64,000 nucleotides of DNA from Prosthecobacter fusiformis (GTDB taxonomy: Bacteria > Verrucomicrobiota > Verrucomicrobiia > Verrucomicrobiales > Verrucomicrobiaceae): positions 868,001 through 932,000 of the forward strand of contig NZ_SOCA01000001.1 in the NCBI RefSeq assembly GCF_004364345.1. The letters run 5' to 3'. Numbering within the stretch: position 1 is the stretch's first letter; every line of letters begins with the position of its first letter. Below are positions 7,743 through 17,312 of the stretch, one piece after another. The position numbers and the translations under genes are program-made. Under the pieces are notes generated by a model. That model was not told where the DNA came from. It did no database searches and saw nothing but the letters and a program-made list of their open reading frames with translations.

Positions 7743-10700
7743 TTACCGCTTCGCCTTGGTAGCGATGGCTTTGTAATAGCTTTCGATGGCGGAGCGGTAT
7801 TCCGGGGCGGCTTCGGTGCGGGTGGCTTCGCTGAGGTCAGCGGCCATTTTGCTGGGGAGGTGGCCCCAGTCACCTTGGATGAGGATGGCATCAGGACCGA
7901 GAACACCCTCGACGATTTGCAGTGACTGGTTGCCCATGTCGCTATTGGAAGGCTGGGTGGGGTCGTTGGGATTTGGCTTATTTTGATTTTGTGCCTGCTG
8001 CTGGCCGGGCTTTTGAGAGCCGGGGGTCTGGCCTTGATTGCGCTGATTAGCCATGGACTGCTGCTGGCTCTGCTGGGCCTGGGAGAGGCTTTGCTGGGCT
8101 TTTTGCTGCTGGTCACCTCCCGGCTGCTGTTGCTGACCGGACTGGGATTGCTGCTGGTCCCCGGACTGGCCCTGCTTGGGATTCAGGGTCTGATCAAGCT
8201 GATCCAGCGCCTGGGCCAGGAGGGCACCCTGGATGTCCTGGAAAGGATTGACGGAAACGGAGGGTGGCGTGGCACTTGCGCTGGCCTCCGCCGCTTTGGC
8301 CGCCTGGGCAGCGGTGGTCTGGGCTTCGGAACCGATGGGCTTTTGCGTCTGGCCGGGCTGGCCTTTCGCAGCCTGGGCCTGCTGCTGAAGCTGGTTGCTG
8401 GCCTGGGCTGCCTGCTGCGCGGCCGCCTCCTGACCGAGGCGCTGCTGGTGACGGGCGACACGGGCCAGGTCATGCGCGGCCTGCTCTGTGGCCAGGCCGA
8501 TGTTGCTAGGTTGGCTGGCCTCCTGAGCCACGGCCTGCTCACTGCTTTGAGCCGCCTGCTTGGAAAGCTCCGCCAGGGATTTTTTCATGGCGGGATTTTT
8601 GGGCAGTTCCTTTTCCAATTCAGCCAAAACAGCAGCCGGGTCCTGGCTGGCATCCTTGGCCATTTCAGCCAGTTCCTGAGCCCGTTTGTAAGCCTCCTCT
8701 AGGGATTCCTGCACGCCCAACTCTTCCTCCATGTTTTGCATGGCGGCGAGTTCTTCCGGCGTCAGCGCCTGACCGTCTTCAGCCTTGGCCATGTTTTGCG
8801 CGAGCTGGTCCAGGGCCTCCGCTGTCTGCTTCTGCGCCTGCGCCGCCTGCTGCAAATTTTGAGCCTGGGGCTGGCTCTGCTGGGCCTGCGCGGCCTGCTT
8901 CAGATTTTGGGCAATCTGCGGTGACTTCTGCTGCATTTGTGCCAGAGCCACATCCGCCATGCGGGCGGTCTGGCGCTGGGCGGCTTCCTGAAGATCGGCC
9001 GCATTGGCTTCCTGGCGCAACGCGGCCTGGAGGGATTCCATCTGCTGGGCATTTTCGGTAGCTTCGGCTTGCAAATCCTGGGCTTTTTCTGCCACCTCCG
9101 CGACAGGCTGGCTGGCTTCGGCCTGGGCAGCGGCAGCTTGAGTGGCCTGCTGGGTCTGCTTCAAATCCTGAGCTACAGCTTTCATCATGTCACTCACATC
9201 CGGCGTGAGACCGGCCAGGGTTTCACGGGCACTGGTGGTCTGTGCAGCGATCTGCTGGGCCACTTGCGATGCTTTTTGTTCGGCATCGGCAGCGACTTCC
9301 TGGGCGCGTTGGGTATTCAGCGGCTGGTCCGGCTGCTGGGCGGACTGCCGGGCCAGAGCCTGGAGTTCCTCCGATGCCTGCCGACTGGTATCGGCGGCCT
9401 GCTGGGCAGAGGTGGCCAGTTGCGGATCTGGGGTTTTGAGGCGCTTCAGCATCTCAGGTAACTGGCGTAAAGCTTCACTGGCGGCCCGTGCCTGCTCGGT
9501 AGCCTGGGTGGGGTTGGCACTCTGTGCAGGATCTGGATTGGCGGCGGCTTCCGCTATGGCTTCGACCGCAGTTTGAGTAAGGGCATCCGCCTCCAGCATG
9601 CGGGTGAGCTGGGTGAGCTGCTCGGCCTTTTGCTGGACTGCGGCGATAGCGGTCGCTTCCTCGGGCAGGGCAGCTACCTCCCGGGCGAGCTGTCCGGCAG
9701 CGCGGCTGGCGCGGTTGGCGTCCAAAGCGGCTTGGTTGTTGGTGCGGCCGTTTTGCTCACGCAGGACGGCCTGGTCTTCGAGCTGCTTCGTAGCCTGGGC
9801 CAGCTCCTTTTCCGCACGCTGGGGAGCGGTTTCATTGTCCTTGCCCACCTTGGGTTTTCTTTTGGTGTTTTTGGCCTCAGCGGCGGCCTGGGCCAGGGCA
9901 TCGCGGGCTTCATTGAGGGCAACAATGGCGGGGTTTTCCTGACGGGCGAGCTGCTCGCGCAACTGGCTGGCCTTAGCCCCTGCATTTTCAGAAATGGCAC
10001 GCATGGCATCTGCGGAGCGGCCTAGACGCTGGCGGTGATTGTCGGCAGCGCCATAGAGATGCTCCGGGCTTTTGGTCTGGCCGGGCTTGTCCAAACTGGC
10101 CTCCAGGTCGCTGGCGGTTTCGGCCAGATTTTTGCGCATTTCCTCCACCTGCTTTTGCTGACCGGCATCCAGCACAGGTTTCAGCGTTTCCATTTCCTGG
10201 CGCAGGGCCTCACTGGCGGCGATGGCGGCGCGCTGCTGCTCCTGCCATTTCGGGCGCTGGGCGCTGTCGCGGTTGGCATTGAGCGATTGGGTGGTCAAAA
10301 GCGCCTCCTGGCGGCTGAGCTGCTGGGCTGCCTGAGAGACGATCTTTGCATTGTCCTCCGTGGCAAAAGCACGCGCGGCCTGGGCGATGGCATCGGCATC
10401 CGCTCCGGCCTCACTGGCGGCACGGCGCAGGCTATCGGGATTCTCGATGTCCTGCGTGGCCAGTTTCTTCATCTGCGCCAGCGGCTCATTGCGCATGTGG
10501 GCCAGCTTTTCCCCCAAAAGCTGCACCTCCATGCTATCGAGATGGCTAGGGGCGGATTGGGCTGCCTGCTTGAGCTGCGTCCACAGGTCCTCGGCACGCT
10601 CGCTGACCTGTTGCAGCTCGGTCTGGGCGCGGGCGAGGGTGGATTCAGGGGGTTCATTGGCGGCTTTCTTTGGGGCCTTTTTCACCTTTTCCATGACCTT

Positions 10701-12302
10701 GCGCATCTCGCGCGTCTGCTCGGAAAGATGGGTGGCCTGCTGGGCCAGCCGACGCATGTCCTGAGCCCACTGGCGATGCTGGGGATCCACGGTCTGCTCC
10801 AAAATGATGATGCGCACGGTTGGAGATTCCGCTGTTTGGCCTTTGAGGTCCGTGGCCACCAGCTTGATGAGCACGGCATCCCCTGGCTTTACCTGGAGCG
10901 GGGCCAGTGGCAGAGCGGCCTGCACTTGACTTTCCTTGCCGGGCTGAAGTGGCAGCGCGATTTGCTGCCAATCGGTGCCATTGATGGCATGGGCCAGGTG
11001 CACGCTCTTCAGCCCGACGTCATCGCTAGCCAGGCCTTTCACGCGCACCACTTCATCCGCCATCTGGGAGAGCTGCTCCTGCGGCTCCAGGATCTGAGCC
11101 AGGGGCGGCAGGTCCGGGATGACACTGATCTGCCAGGGGGAGCTTTCTTCATTGGTGAAACCGGTCTCGGCTGCGGTGAGGGCGCTGCGCCAGGATTCGT
11201 GTCCGGCCTGGATGGGAAGCTCGCCCGTGAGGGTGCCATCTTCCTCCAGCTTGAGGGGAATGATTTCGGGATGATCCGCATGATCAGGATTGATGAGAAG
11301 ACCTGCATTGGACACCTTTTGGTTAGGCGTGAGTTTCATTTTCACCACGCTGCCTTCCAGGGCCACGATGTCCCCTTCCTCATCGGTGACGGTGGTTTCT
11401 GGCAGGCCGGTGTAAGGCGGGGGAACGAGGGTTTTGACAAAGCTTGTGATGCGTGGCCGAGCGCGTGCGGAAAGGCTGAACCAGGGCGAGATGGCATCCC
11501 CAGCGAGCACGCGATAACGCACATCCCCCTGGCCGATGGCGATGAGGCCGGAGTGGCGTGTGTCATGGCTGCGCACCAGCTCTGTGCGGCGCGGGAGGCT
11601 GCCTGCGGACTCGGTTTCCAAAATGACCTCCCCTGGCTGCGGGCCGGTGATTCCGGCGACGATCTCCAGCTCCGACGCAAAGGGCACCAGGGCATCCGCA
11701 GGGCGGGGCTCAAGGATGCTGATCTTCACGCTGGAAGGGCGGGAAAGATTGGCAAAGGGGATGGCGGCACGGGCGATGAAACCCGGCAGATGCAGGAAGG
11801 AAAAGCAGCTCAGAGCGAGCAACACCAGCAGGGCCGCGCCCAGGCCTGCAAACCAGGGTTTCAACGAACGCAGCGGCAGGATGGCGGCCAGGTCTAGACT
11901 CTCCACCTCAGCGGCCACCTCATCCTGCAAGCGAGTGCGGAATTCCTGGGAGTCACTTCCCCGCCCTTCGGACAGCTCCACGGCGGAAAGCAGGCGCTCA
12001 TGCAGCCCTGGGGAGACACTTTCCATCAGCCGGGCGGTGCCTGCGGCATCCTGGCCTAACAATAGATGCCGCAAAGCCACCTGCCAGGCCACCAGCAAAG
12101 CGCCCCCGTATGCCAGCAGGGAGAGCCATGGGCGCAGCCACTCCGGCATGAGCCAGGCACGGTCCAGCAGGGCGATGGCTGTCCAGGCGCTGAGGGTGAC
12201 CAGCAAGATTACCAGAAAGGCCCGAAAAAGCAGCAGCCGCTGGCGGCGGGCACGAAAAGCCTGGAGCGCCTGAGCAGTGGCGGGACGGAGAGAAGCGTTC
12301 AT
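7743..12302 (-). CDS. Very long DUF4175 membrane protein with Ala/Gln-rich coiled-coil body
   Basis: 1519 residues. Three membrane segments lie at about 23-46, 60-80 and 150-170, as in DUF4175 proteins. A region with beta-rich, Ig-like character follows (LVPPPYTGLPE near residue 305), then about 1000 residues of Ala/Gln/Glu-rich heptad-like sequence. The tail is Gln-rich (SGDQQQSQSGQQQQPG). The start MNASLRPATAQ is preferred to an upstream in-frame ATG because the 32 extra residues are not hydrophobic and read through the divergent promoter gap. The body probably forms long helical bundles in the periplasm. The function is unknown. It is divergent from the prenyltransferase-repeat gene. Confidence 0.82.
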   Translation of the reverse strand: MNASLRPATAQALQAFRARRQRLLLFRAFLVILLVTLSAWTAIALLDRAWLMPEWLRPWLSLLAYGGALLVAWQVALRHLLLGQDAAGTARLMESVSPGLHERLLSAVELSEGRGSDSQEFRTRLQDEVAAEVESLDLAAILPLRSLKPWFAGLGAALLVLLALSCFSFLHLPGFIARAAIPFANLSRPSSVKISILEPRPADALVPFASELEIVAGITGPQPGEVILETESAGSLPRRTELVRSHDTRHSGLIAIGQGDVRYRVLAGDAISPWFSLSARARPRITSFVKTLVPPPYTGLPETTVTDEEGDIVALEGSVVKMKLTPNQKVSNAGLLINPDHADHPEIIPLKLEEDGTLTGELPIQAGHESWRSALTAAETGFTNEESSPWQISVIPDLPPLAQILEPQEQLSQMADEVVRVKGLASDDVGLKSVHLAHAINGTDWQQIALPLQPGKESQVQAALPLAPLQVKPGDAVLIKLVATDLKGQTAESPTVRIIILEQTVDPQHRQWAQDMRRLAQQATHLSEQTREMRKVMEKVKKAPKKAANEPPESTLARAQTELQQVSERAEDLWTQLKQAAQSAPSHLDSMEVQLLGEKLAHMRNEPLAQMKKLATQDIENPDSLRRAASEAGADADAIAQAARAFATEDNAKIVSQAAQQLSRQEALLTTQSLNANRDSAQRPKWQEQQRAAIAASEALRQEMETLKPVLDAGQQKQVEEMRKNLAETASDLEASLDKPGQTKSPEHLYGAADNHRQRLGRSADAMRAISENAGAKASQLREQLARQENPAIVALNEARDALAQAAAEAKNTKRKPKVGKDNETAPQRAEKELAQATKQLEDQAVLREQNGRTNNQAALDANRASRAAGQLAREVAALPEEATAIAAVQQKAEQLTQLTRMLEADALTQTAVEAIAEAAANPDPAQSANPTQATEQARAASEALRQLPEMLKRLKTPDPQLATSAQQAADTSRQASEELQALARQSAQQPDQPLNTQRAQEVAADAEQKASQVAQQIAAQTTSARETLAGLTPDVSDMMKAVAQDLKQTQQATQAAAAQAEASQPVAEVAEKAQDLQAEATENAQQMESLQAALRQEANAADLQEAAQRQTARMADVALAQMQQKSPQIAQNLKQAAQAQQSQPQAQNLQQAAQAQKQTAEALDQLAQNMAKAEDGQALTPEELAAMQNMEEELGVQESLEEAYKRAQELAEMAKDASQDPAAVLAELEKELPKNPAMKKSLAELSKQAAQSSEQAVAQEASQPSNIGLATEQAAHDLARVARHQQRLGQEAAAQQAAQASNQLQQQAQAAKGQPGQTQKPIGSEAQTTAAQAAKAAEASASATPPSVSVNPFQDIQGALLAQALDQLDQTLNPKQGQSGDQQQSQSGQQQQPGGDQQQKAQQSLSQAQQSQQQSMANQRNQGQTPGSQKPGQQQAQNQNKPNPNDPTQPSNSDMGNQSLQIVEGVLGPDAILIQGDWGHLPSKMAADLSEATRTEAAPEYRSAIESYYKAIATKAKR

Positions 12303-12490
12303 TTCGTAAATGGGACAGTTTGTAAACGGGGGCTGGAGCCTAGTTTTTCGGTTCCTTCCCATAGCACGGAAGGAATTCCCCGGCTGAGGAAATCCCAAAA
12401 GGCGTACGGACGGGGCGGCACAGGGGTGAATCCGCTTGATTCAAGAGTAAAGACTCCCTTATGCTGGATTCGAACGTAATTTATCCCGCC

Positions 12491-14353
12491 ATGGACCCCA
12501 AAAAGCCCCATTCTGACCCATCAGCACCCGGTGGCCCGCCCCCGCCATCGGGCCTGAGTGCCACCCAGCCGCTGGGGCCTCCCCCCGGTGCAACAGGCAA
12601 TCTGGGCTATCCCGTGCAGGGAAATTTGGGTTATCCGGTGCAGCCAAATCTGGGCTATCCCATGCAGCCTGGCATGGTGCCTCCATCGGCAGCTTCCGGC
12701 CCTGTTCCTGTCGCCGCCGTGGAGGAAGAGGAAGAATTCATGGCCGTGGAAGCTGTGGGGGGAGAGGTTTTCCATCCACCAGCGCTCAATCATTTTGAAC
12801 CGGCAAGACCCTCCAATCCTCTGATCCAGGCTTGGCGCAAGGTCGGCGGCGGTTCCCTGGCGCTGAGCATCGCCATCCATGTCGGCATCCTGGTTGTCGG
12901 CGGGGCCATCGTGGTCAGCACGCAGATGATCCAGAAGCAGGTGGACTTTTTACCCGGTGGCGGCACCCAGCAGGGCGCGGAAGCCTCCGCTGAGATGCAG
13001 CACAAGGTGCAGCAGAAGAAGCGCACCACGCTGAACAAATCCATGCCAATGAAGAAGATCGTCAGCACCAGCCAGAACTCGGCGGTGACGCTGCCAGATG
13101 CACCGCCGGATTTCCTGGATGTGCCTGATGTGGGCGCGATGCTGGGCGGTGGCAGCCTCAGTGGTGCCGGGTTTGGCAAAGCCGGGGCCGGGAGTGGTTT
13201 CGGCACCGGGATGGGAATGGGCAGCATGCAGGGATTCGTGAGCCTGCCGCCTTCCATGCGCAGCCGCTGCTCTCCACAGGAGCGTTTGAAGAAGCTGGCA
13301 GAAACGGGTGGCAGTGCCGAATGTGAGCGTGCGGTATCCGCCTCCCTGGAGTGGCTGAAGGGCCAGCAGAATGAAGATGGCTCCTGGGGCCGAAGCGGAG
13401 GCAAGCGTGATAAAGCAGCCATGACTGGCCTGGCTCTGCTCTGCTACCTGGGCCGCTGCGAGACGCCGGACTCTCCTTTCTACGGGGATAACGTCATGAA
13501 AGGCATCCTTTACCTGGTGGAGCTGTCCAAGAAGAATCCCCACGGCATGATCGCGGAGGACATCTTTAACAACGGTTCCACGTATGAGCACGGCATCGCC
13601 ACCTATGCGCTGGGGGAAATGTATACGCTGGCCCGTCTCGGCAGCAAAGAACTGCCCGGCATGCGCGCCGCCTTTGAAAAGGGGGTGAAGCTCATCATCG
13701 ATAACCAGAATACCCGTGGCTCCTGGACCTATGGGGGCAAGGAAGCGGGTATGACCACAGCCTATACGAAAGATAGCAAGGGCGAAGACCTTTCCGTGGC
13801 TGGCTGGCAGTTTCAGGCTCTGAAAGCCGCCAAGAATTCGGGTCTCAAAATTCAAGGGTTGGATGCCGCCATCAAAAAATGCACCGAGTATGTGCTCAGC
13901 AAACAGACGAAGGACGGCGGCTTCGGCAAGACCAACCGCGATGACCATTATAACCAGTGGAGCCTCACCGGAGCTGGCTCCCTGGCCCTGCAAACGATGT
14001 CCAAAGGCAATACCGCTGCGCTGAAGAAGGCTATGGGTTTCCTGCGCGGCTTCCTGGAAGCCGAGCCGCTGGACTGGAACAAAAACTGCAACCTTTACTG
14101 CTGGTACTATTACACCCAGACCTTCTTCCAGGCTGGAGGAGATGACTGGAAGTTTTACAACCAGCAGTTCTTGCCCCAGATCCTGGCCGCACAGCAGCCG
14201 GATGGCAGCTTCAAAAAAGGCCGCCCTAACTGGCCCGCCGGTGACGCCGCCGATCCGCTTTACCGTCAGACTCTGTGCACCCTCCAGCTCGAAGTGTATT
14301 ACCGCTACCTGAAGGTGGCTGACCGCGACGAACAGAGCTTCTTTGACCGCTAG
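12491..14353 (+). CDS. Membrane-anchored prenyltransferase/squalene-oxidase-repeat protein
   Basis: 620 residues. The N-terminal 110 residues are Pro-rich with three NLGYPVQ-like repeats at about 37-58 and an acidic run. A membrane segment follows at 122-143, a Gly-rich linker near 215-240, and then an alpha/alpha toroid of about 330 residues. The toroid has QW-like motifs QNEDGSWG, QTKDGGFGK and QQPDGSFKKG. The fold is that of terpene cyclases, but the DxDD or DCTAE active-site motifs of hopene cyclases are not visible. An enzymatic role is therefore uncertain. Start at MDPKKPH; an ATG 30 bases upstream is also in frame. Confidence 0.8.
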   Translation: MDPKKPHSDPSAPGGPPPPSGLSATQPLGPPPGATGNLGYPVQGNLGYPVQPNLGYPMQPGMVPPSAASGPVPVAAVEEEEEFMAVEAVGGEVFHPPALNHFEPARPSNPLIQAWRKVGGGSLALSIAIHVGILVVGGAIVVSTQMIQKQVDFLPGGGTQQGAEASAEMQHKVQQKKRTTLNKSMPMKKIVSTSQNSAVTLPDAPPDFLDVPDVGAMLGGGSLSGAGFGKAGAGSGFGTGMGMGSMQGFVSLPPSMRSRCSPQERLKKLAETGGSAECERAVSASLEWLKGQQNEDGSWGRSGGKRDKAAMTGLALLCYLGRCETPDSPFYGDNVMKGILYLVELSKKNPHGMIAEDIFNNGSTYEHGIATYALGEMYTLARLGSKELPGMRAAFEKGVKLIIDNQNTRGSWTYGGKEAGMTTAYTKDSKGEDLSVAGWQFQALKAAKNSGLKIQGLDAAIKKCTEYVLSKQTKDGGFGKTNRDDHYNQWSLTGAGSLALQTMSKGNTAALKKAMGFLRGFLEAEPLDWNKNCNLYCWYYYTQTFFQAGGDDWKFYNQQFLPQILAAQQPDGSFKKGRPNWPAGDAADPLYRQTLCTLQLEVYYRYLKVADRDEQSFFDR

Positions 14354-14415
14354 AGGCCACCCCTTGAATACAGATTTTGGATGCAGAGTCGGTAGCTCGC
14401 TGCCAGCATGGAAGC

Positions 14416-15846
14416 ATGAATACTGACCTGGATCCAGCCTCCCATTTTGATTTCATCGTCATCGGTGGAGGCAGTGGCGGCTATGCGGCAGCACGCACGG
14501 CTCATTCCCTGGGCATGAGCGTGGCGATCATTGATGGCGCGGCGGAACTGGGCGGCCTGTGCATCCTGCGTGGCTGCATGCCCAGCAAGACGCTCATCGA
14601 ATCTGCTGACCGTAATCTGAGCATCCGCCGGGCTGCCGAATTCGGCCTGAAAGCCCAGCCGCTGGGGGCAGACATCCGCGCGATCCGGGATCGTAAAAGA
14701 ACATTGATTGCGGACTTCGCCAGTTATCGTCAGGGCCAGCTTGAAGACGGCCGGTTTGTGATCTATCGCGGCCACGCTTCATTCGTGGATGCGCATACGC
14801 TGGAGGTGCTGCCACGTGATGGGTCCGCTTCTTTTCAGGTGCGCGGAAAGACCTTCTGCATTGCCACTGGCTCCGTGGCCAGTGTGCCGCCGATTCCTGG
14901 ACTGGCAGAAGCCGGTTTCTGGACCAGTGACGAGGTGCTGGATACGGATACTCTGCCGGAGACTTTTGCCGTCCTGGGTGGCGGGGCCATCGCTCTGGAA
15001 ATGGCGCATTACCTGGAAGGCGTGGGCCGGAAGGTGACGCTGATTCAGCGCAGCGAGCAATTTCTCACCGGGCTGGATCCAGAATGCAGCGCGGTCATTG
15101 AAAAAGCCTATGCACACCGGGGCATGACCTGTCACCTGGGCACCAGCATCCACCGCATCTCCACGGTCAATGGCCGCAAGCACATCGAATACCGTCACGG
15201 CGACAAGGAAACCAGCGTCACGGTGGATCATATCCTGGTGGCCATGGGGCGCTCCCCGGCCACGGACGGGCTCAACCTGGAAGCGGCGAAGGTCAGCCTA
15301 ACCAAAAAGAAGATCGCCATCCAACCGACGATGCAGAGCACCCAGCCGCACATTTTTGCCGCCGGGGATGTGTGCAGCCCGCTGGATGTCGTGCATGTGG
15401 CCATCCAGCAGGGCGAAATCGCCGCACGCAATGCACACCGGCTGATCCATGGCAAAGCGGTGGAGGAGAAGGCAGACTACCGCCTGCTGCTCTTTGGCGT
15501 CTTTTCCCATCCCCAAGTCGCCGCCGTGGGCGCGGGCGAGGAGGAGTTGCGCAAAGCGGGCACGCCTTACGTCACCGGCAGCTATCCCTTCAACGACCAT
15601 GGCAAATCCATGTGCATGGGGGAGACAGAAGGTTTTGTGAAAATGCTGGCCCACCGAGAAAGCGGGGAGATCATGGGTGCCATCTGCGTGGGGCCTCAGG
15701 CTACAGAACTGGTGCATGAGGTGGTCATCGCCATGCATTACCGGGGCACCGTCCAGGACTTCATGAACATCCCTCATTATCACCCGACCCTGAGTGAAAT
15801 CTGGACCTATCCGGCTGAGGAATGCGCGGACCAGATCAACGGATAA
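14416..15846 (+). CDS. Class I pyridine-nucleotide disulfide oxidoreductase (Lpd/MerA-like)
   Basis: 476 residues. An N-terminal FAD fold (VIGGGSGGYAAA) and the redox-active pair Cys49/Cys54 (CILRGC) followed by MPSK are clear. The NAD(P)-binding motif AVLGGGAIALEMAHYLEGVG and the second FAD block IFAAGDVC are also present. The dimer-interface base is His in HPTLSE near the C-terminus. This is the dihydrolipoyl dehydrogenase/mercuric reductase family. There are no 2-oxoacid dehydrogenase genes nearby and no N-terminal metal-binding domain, so the substrate is not known. The start at MNTDLDP follows GAAGC and is preferred to a TTG upstream. Confidence 0.88.
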   Translation: MNTDLDPASHFDFIVIGGGSGGYAAARTAHSLGMSVAIIDGAAELGGLCILRGCMPSKTLIESADRNLSIRRAAEFGLKAQPLGADIRAIRDRKRTLIADFASYRQGQLEDGRFVIYRGHASFVDAHTLEVLPRDGSASFQVRGKTFCIATGSVASVPPIPGLAEAGFWTSDEVLDTDTLPETFAVLGGGAIALEMAHYLEGVGRKVTLIQRSEQFLTGLDPECSAVIEKAYAHRGMTCHLGTSIHRISTVNGRKHIEYRHGDKETSVTVDHILVAMGRSPATDGLNLEAAKVSLTKKKIAIQPTMQSTQPHIFAAGDVCSPLDVVHVAIQQGEIAARNAHRLIHGKAVEEKADYRLLLFGVFSHPQVAAVGAGEEELRKAGTPYVTGSYPFNDHGKSMCMGETEGFVKMLAHRESGEIMGAICVGPQATELVHEVVIAMHYRGTVQDFMNIPHYHPTLSEIWTYPAEECADQING

Positions 15847-15863
15847 GGGCCACTGGCCCTTAT
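15843..15863. terminator. Palindromic hairpin overlapping the oxidoreductase stop codon
   Basis: ATAAGGGCCA and TGGCCCTTAT form a perfect 10-bp inverted repeat around a single C; the stop codon TAA is inside the left arm. No T-run follows, so a factor-independent terminator is not certain. It may stabilise the transcript end or be a protein site. Confidence 0.5.
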
Positions 15864-15942
15864 GCTGAACGGGCATCACCACCATCACGAAAGTCTATTT
15901 TCGTTACTGTGAACATTGGACGAAAAGAGGGCACACGCTCTC

Positions 15943-17280
15943 ATGTCCTCCCCTGCCAAAGCTCTTGCCGCCTTTCTGCTGATCCTCGCCAGCAACTGTA
16001 CTCCCCTGATGGCGGGGGAACTACCTGCACCGGCACTAGACCTGCCGGAAAAGAATCCGGTGCAGTTTAACTTCCATGCCCGTGTGCGCGGAGAATGGCG
16101 GGAAAATGTTTTCGACTTCAACAGCCGCGTGGATTCCCCCACGGATGACACCTGGCTGCTGCATCGCGTGCGCATCGGCCTGGAGTGGCAGGCGCTGCCG
16201 TGGCTGAAAGTGACCGTGCAGGGACAGGACACACGCGAATCCTTTTCTGACCGCGCCGATGTGCCTAACCAAATGGGTGCGGAAGGGGATGATGCCTTTG
16301 ATCTGCGCCTCGCCTCGCTCGAATTTGGGTACCCGGAGGAGCTTTCATTCAAAGTCGGCCGTCAGGTGCTGGCGTATGGGGATGAGCGTCTGGTGGGTCC
16401 CCTGGAGTGGCTCAATTTCAGTCGCACCTTTGATGCAGCGAAACTGCACTACCAGCAGAAAACCTGGTGGGTGGATGCCTTCACCTCCAGCGTGGTGCGC
16501 ATCCATGAATCGCACTTCAATACCTCCGACTGGCTGGATGGTGAAAACACCCGGGACCAGATTTTCAGCGGCCTTTATTTTAGCACCACTGCCATCCCCT
16601 TGCAGACCACCGATGTGTATGCCTTTCATCTGCATGAGGAAGGGCTGGCTGGCGGCACGGATTTTATGACCTTGGGCACCCGGTTTAAAGGCGATCCACT
16701 GAAGCTCGCCGGCTGGGATTATACCTTCGAGCTTGTCGGTCAGGCAGGCCAGGTGCGCGGGCAGGATCTGCGCGCTTTTGCCACCCATCTTGAGGCCGGT
16801 TACAACTGGTTGAAGACACCTTGGAAGCCACGCCTAGCCTTTGAATACAGCTATGGCAGCGGGGATGGCGATGCCGGGGACGGTCAGGTCAATACTTTCC
16901 AAAACCTGTTTCCCACCAACCACCCGCCTTATGGGTTCATGGATACCATGGCCTGGCAAAACATGCACAATCTGGTCCTGAGACTCGCGGCAACTCCGCA
17001 TCCAAAAGTCAAGACCACCCTGGACCTGCACGGCTTCTGGCTGGCGGATACGGCGGATGCCTGGTACCGCACCAACGGAACCACCCAGGTGAGGCCCATC
17101 ACCCCCGGGGCCAGCAACCACGCCGGAGCGGAGCTGGACTTCACGGTCAATACCAAACTGACCAAGCATCTGGATATGCTGGTGGGCTACAGTCACTTTT
17201 TTGCTGGCAGTTACCTGGATGATACCGGCGCCGGAGACGATGCTGACTTCGCCTACCTGATGCTGACTTTGAACTACTAA
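15943..17280 (+). CDS. Alginate-export-type outer-membrane porin
   Basis: 445 residues with a signal peptide (AKALAAFLLILASNC) and a beta-barrel body ending in an aromatic residue (LMLTLNY). Segments such as LLHRVRIGLEWQALPWLKV, LSFKVGRQVLAYGDERLVGP and YNWLKTPWKPRLAFEYSYGSGD are typical of the AlgE-like family. The family exports alginate in pseudomonads; here no alginate synthesis genes are near, so the substrate is unknown. The ATG at 15943 is taken because an earlier TTG would put a charged stretch before the signal peptide. Confidence 0.82.
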   Translation: MSSPAKALAAFLLILASNCTPLMAGELPAPALDLPEKNPVQFNFHARVRGEWRENVFDFNSRVDSPTDDTWLLHRVRIGLEWQALPWLKVTVQGQDTRESFSDRADVPNQMGAEGDDAFDLRLASLEFGYPEELSFKVGRQVLAYGDERLVGPLEWLNFSRTFDAAKLHYQQKTWWVDAFTSSVVRIHESHFNTSDWLDGENTRDQIFSGLYFSTTAIPLQTTDVYAFHLHEEGLAGGTDFMTLGTRFKGDPLKLAGWDYTFELVGQAGQVRGQDLRAFATHLEAGYNWLKTPWKPRLAFEYSYGSGDGDAGDGQVNTFQNLFPTNHPPYGFMDTMAWQNMHNLVLRLAATPHPKVKTTLDLHGFWLADTADAWYRTNGTTQVRPITPGASNHAGAELDFTVNTKLTKHLDMLVGYSHFFAGSYLDDTGAGDDADFAYLMLTLNY

Positions 17281-17312
17281 AACTGACCTCAACCCGACTC
17301 CCCTGCCCATCT

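Noticed and set aside
10035..11897. 620-codon open frame on the plus strand inside the DUF4175 gene
   Set aside because: It is an antisense shadow of a high-GC minus-strand gene with low-complexity composition. The minus-strand protein has membrane segments and family features.
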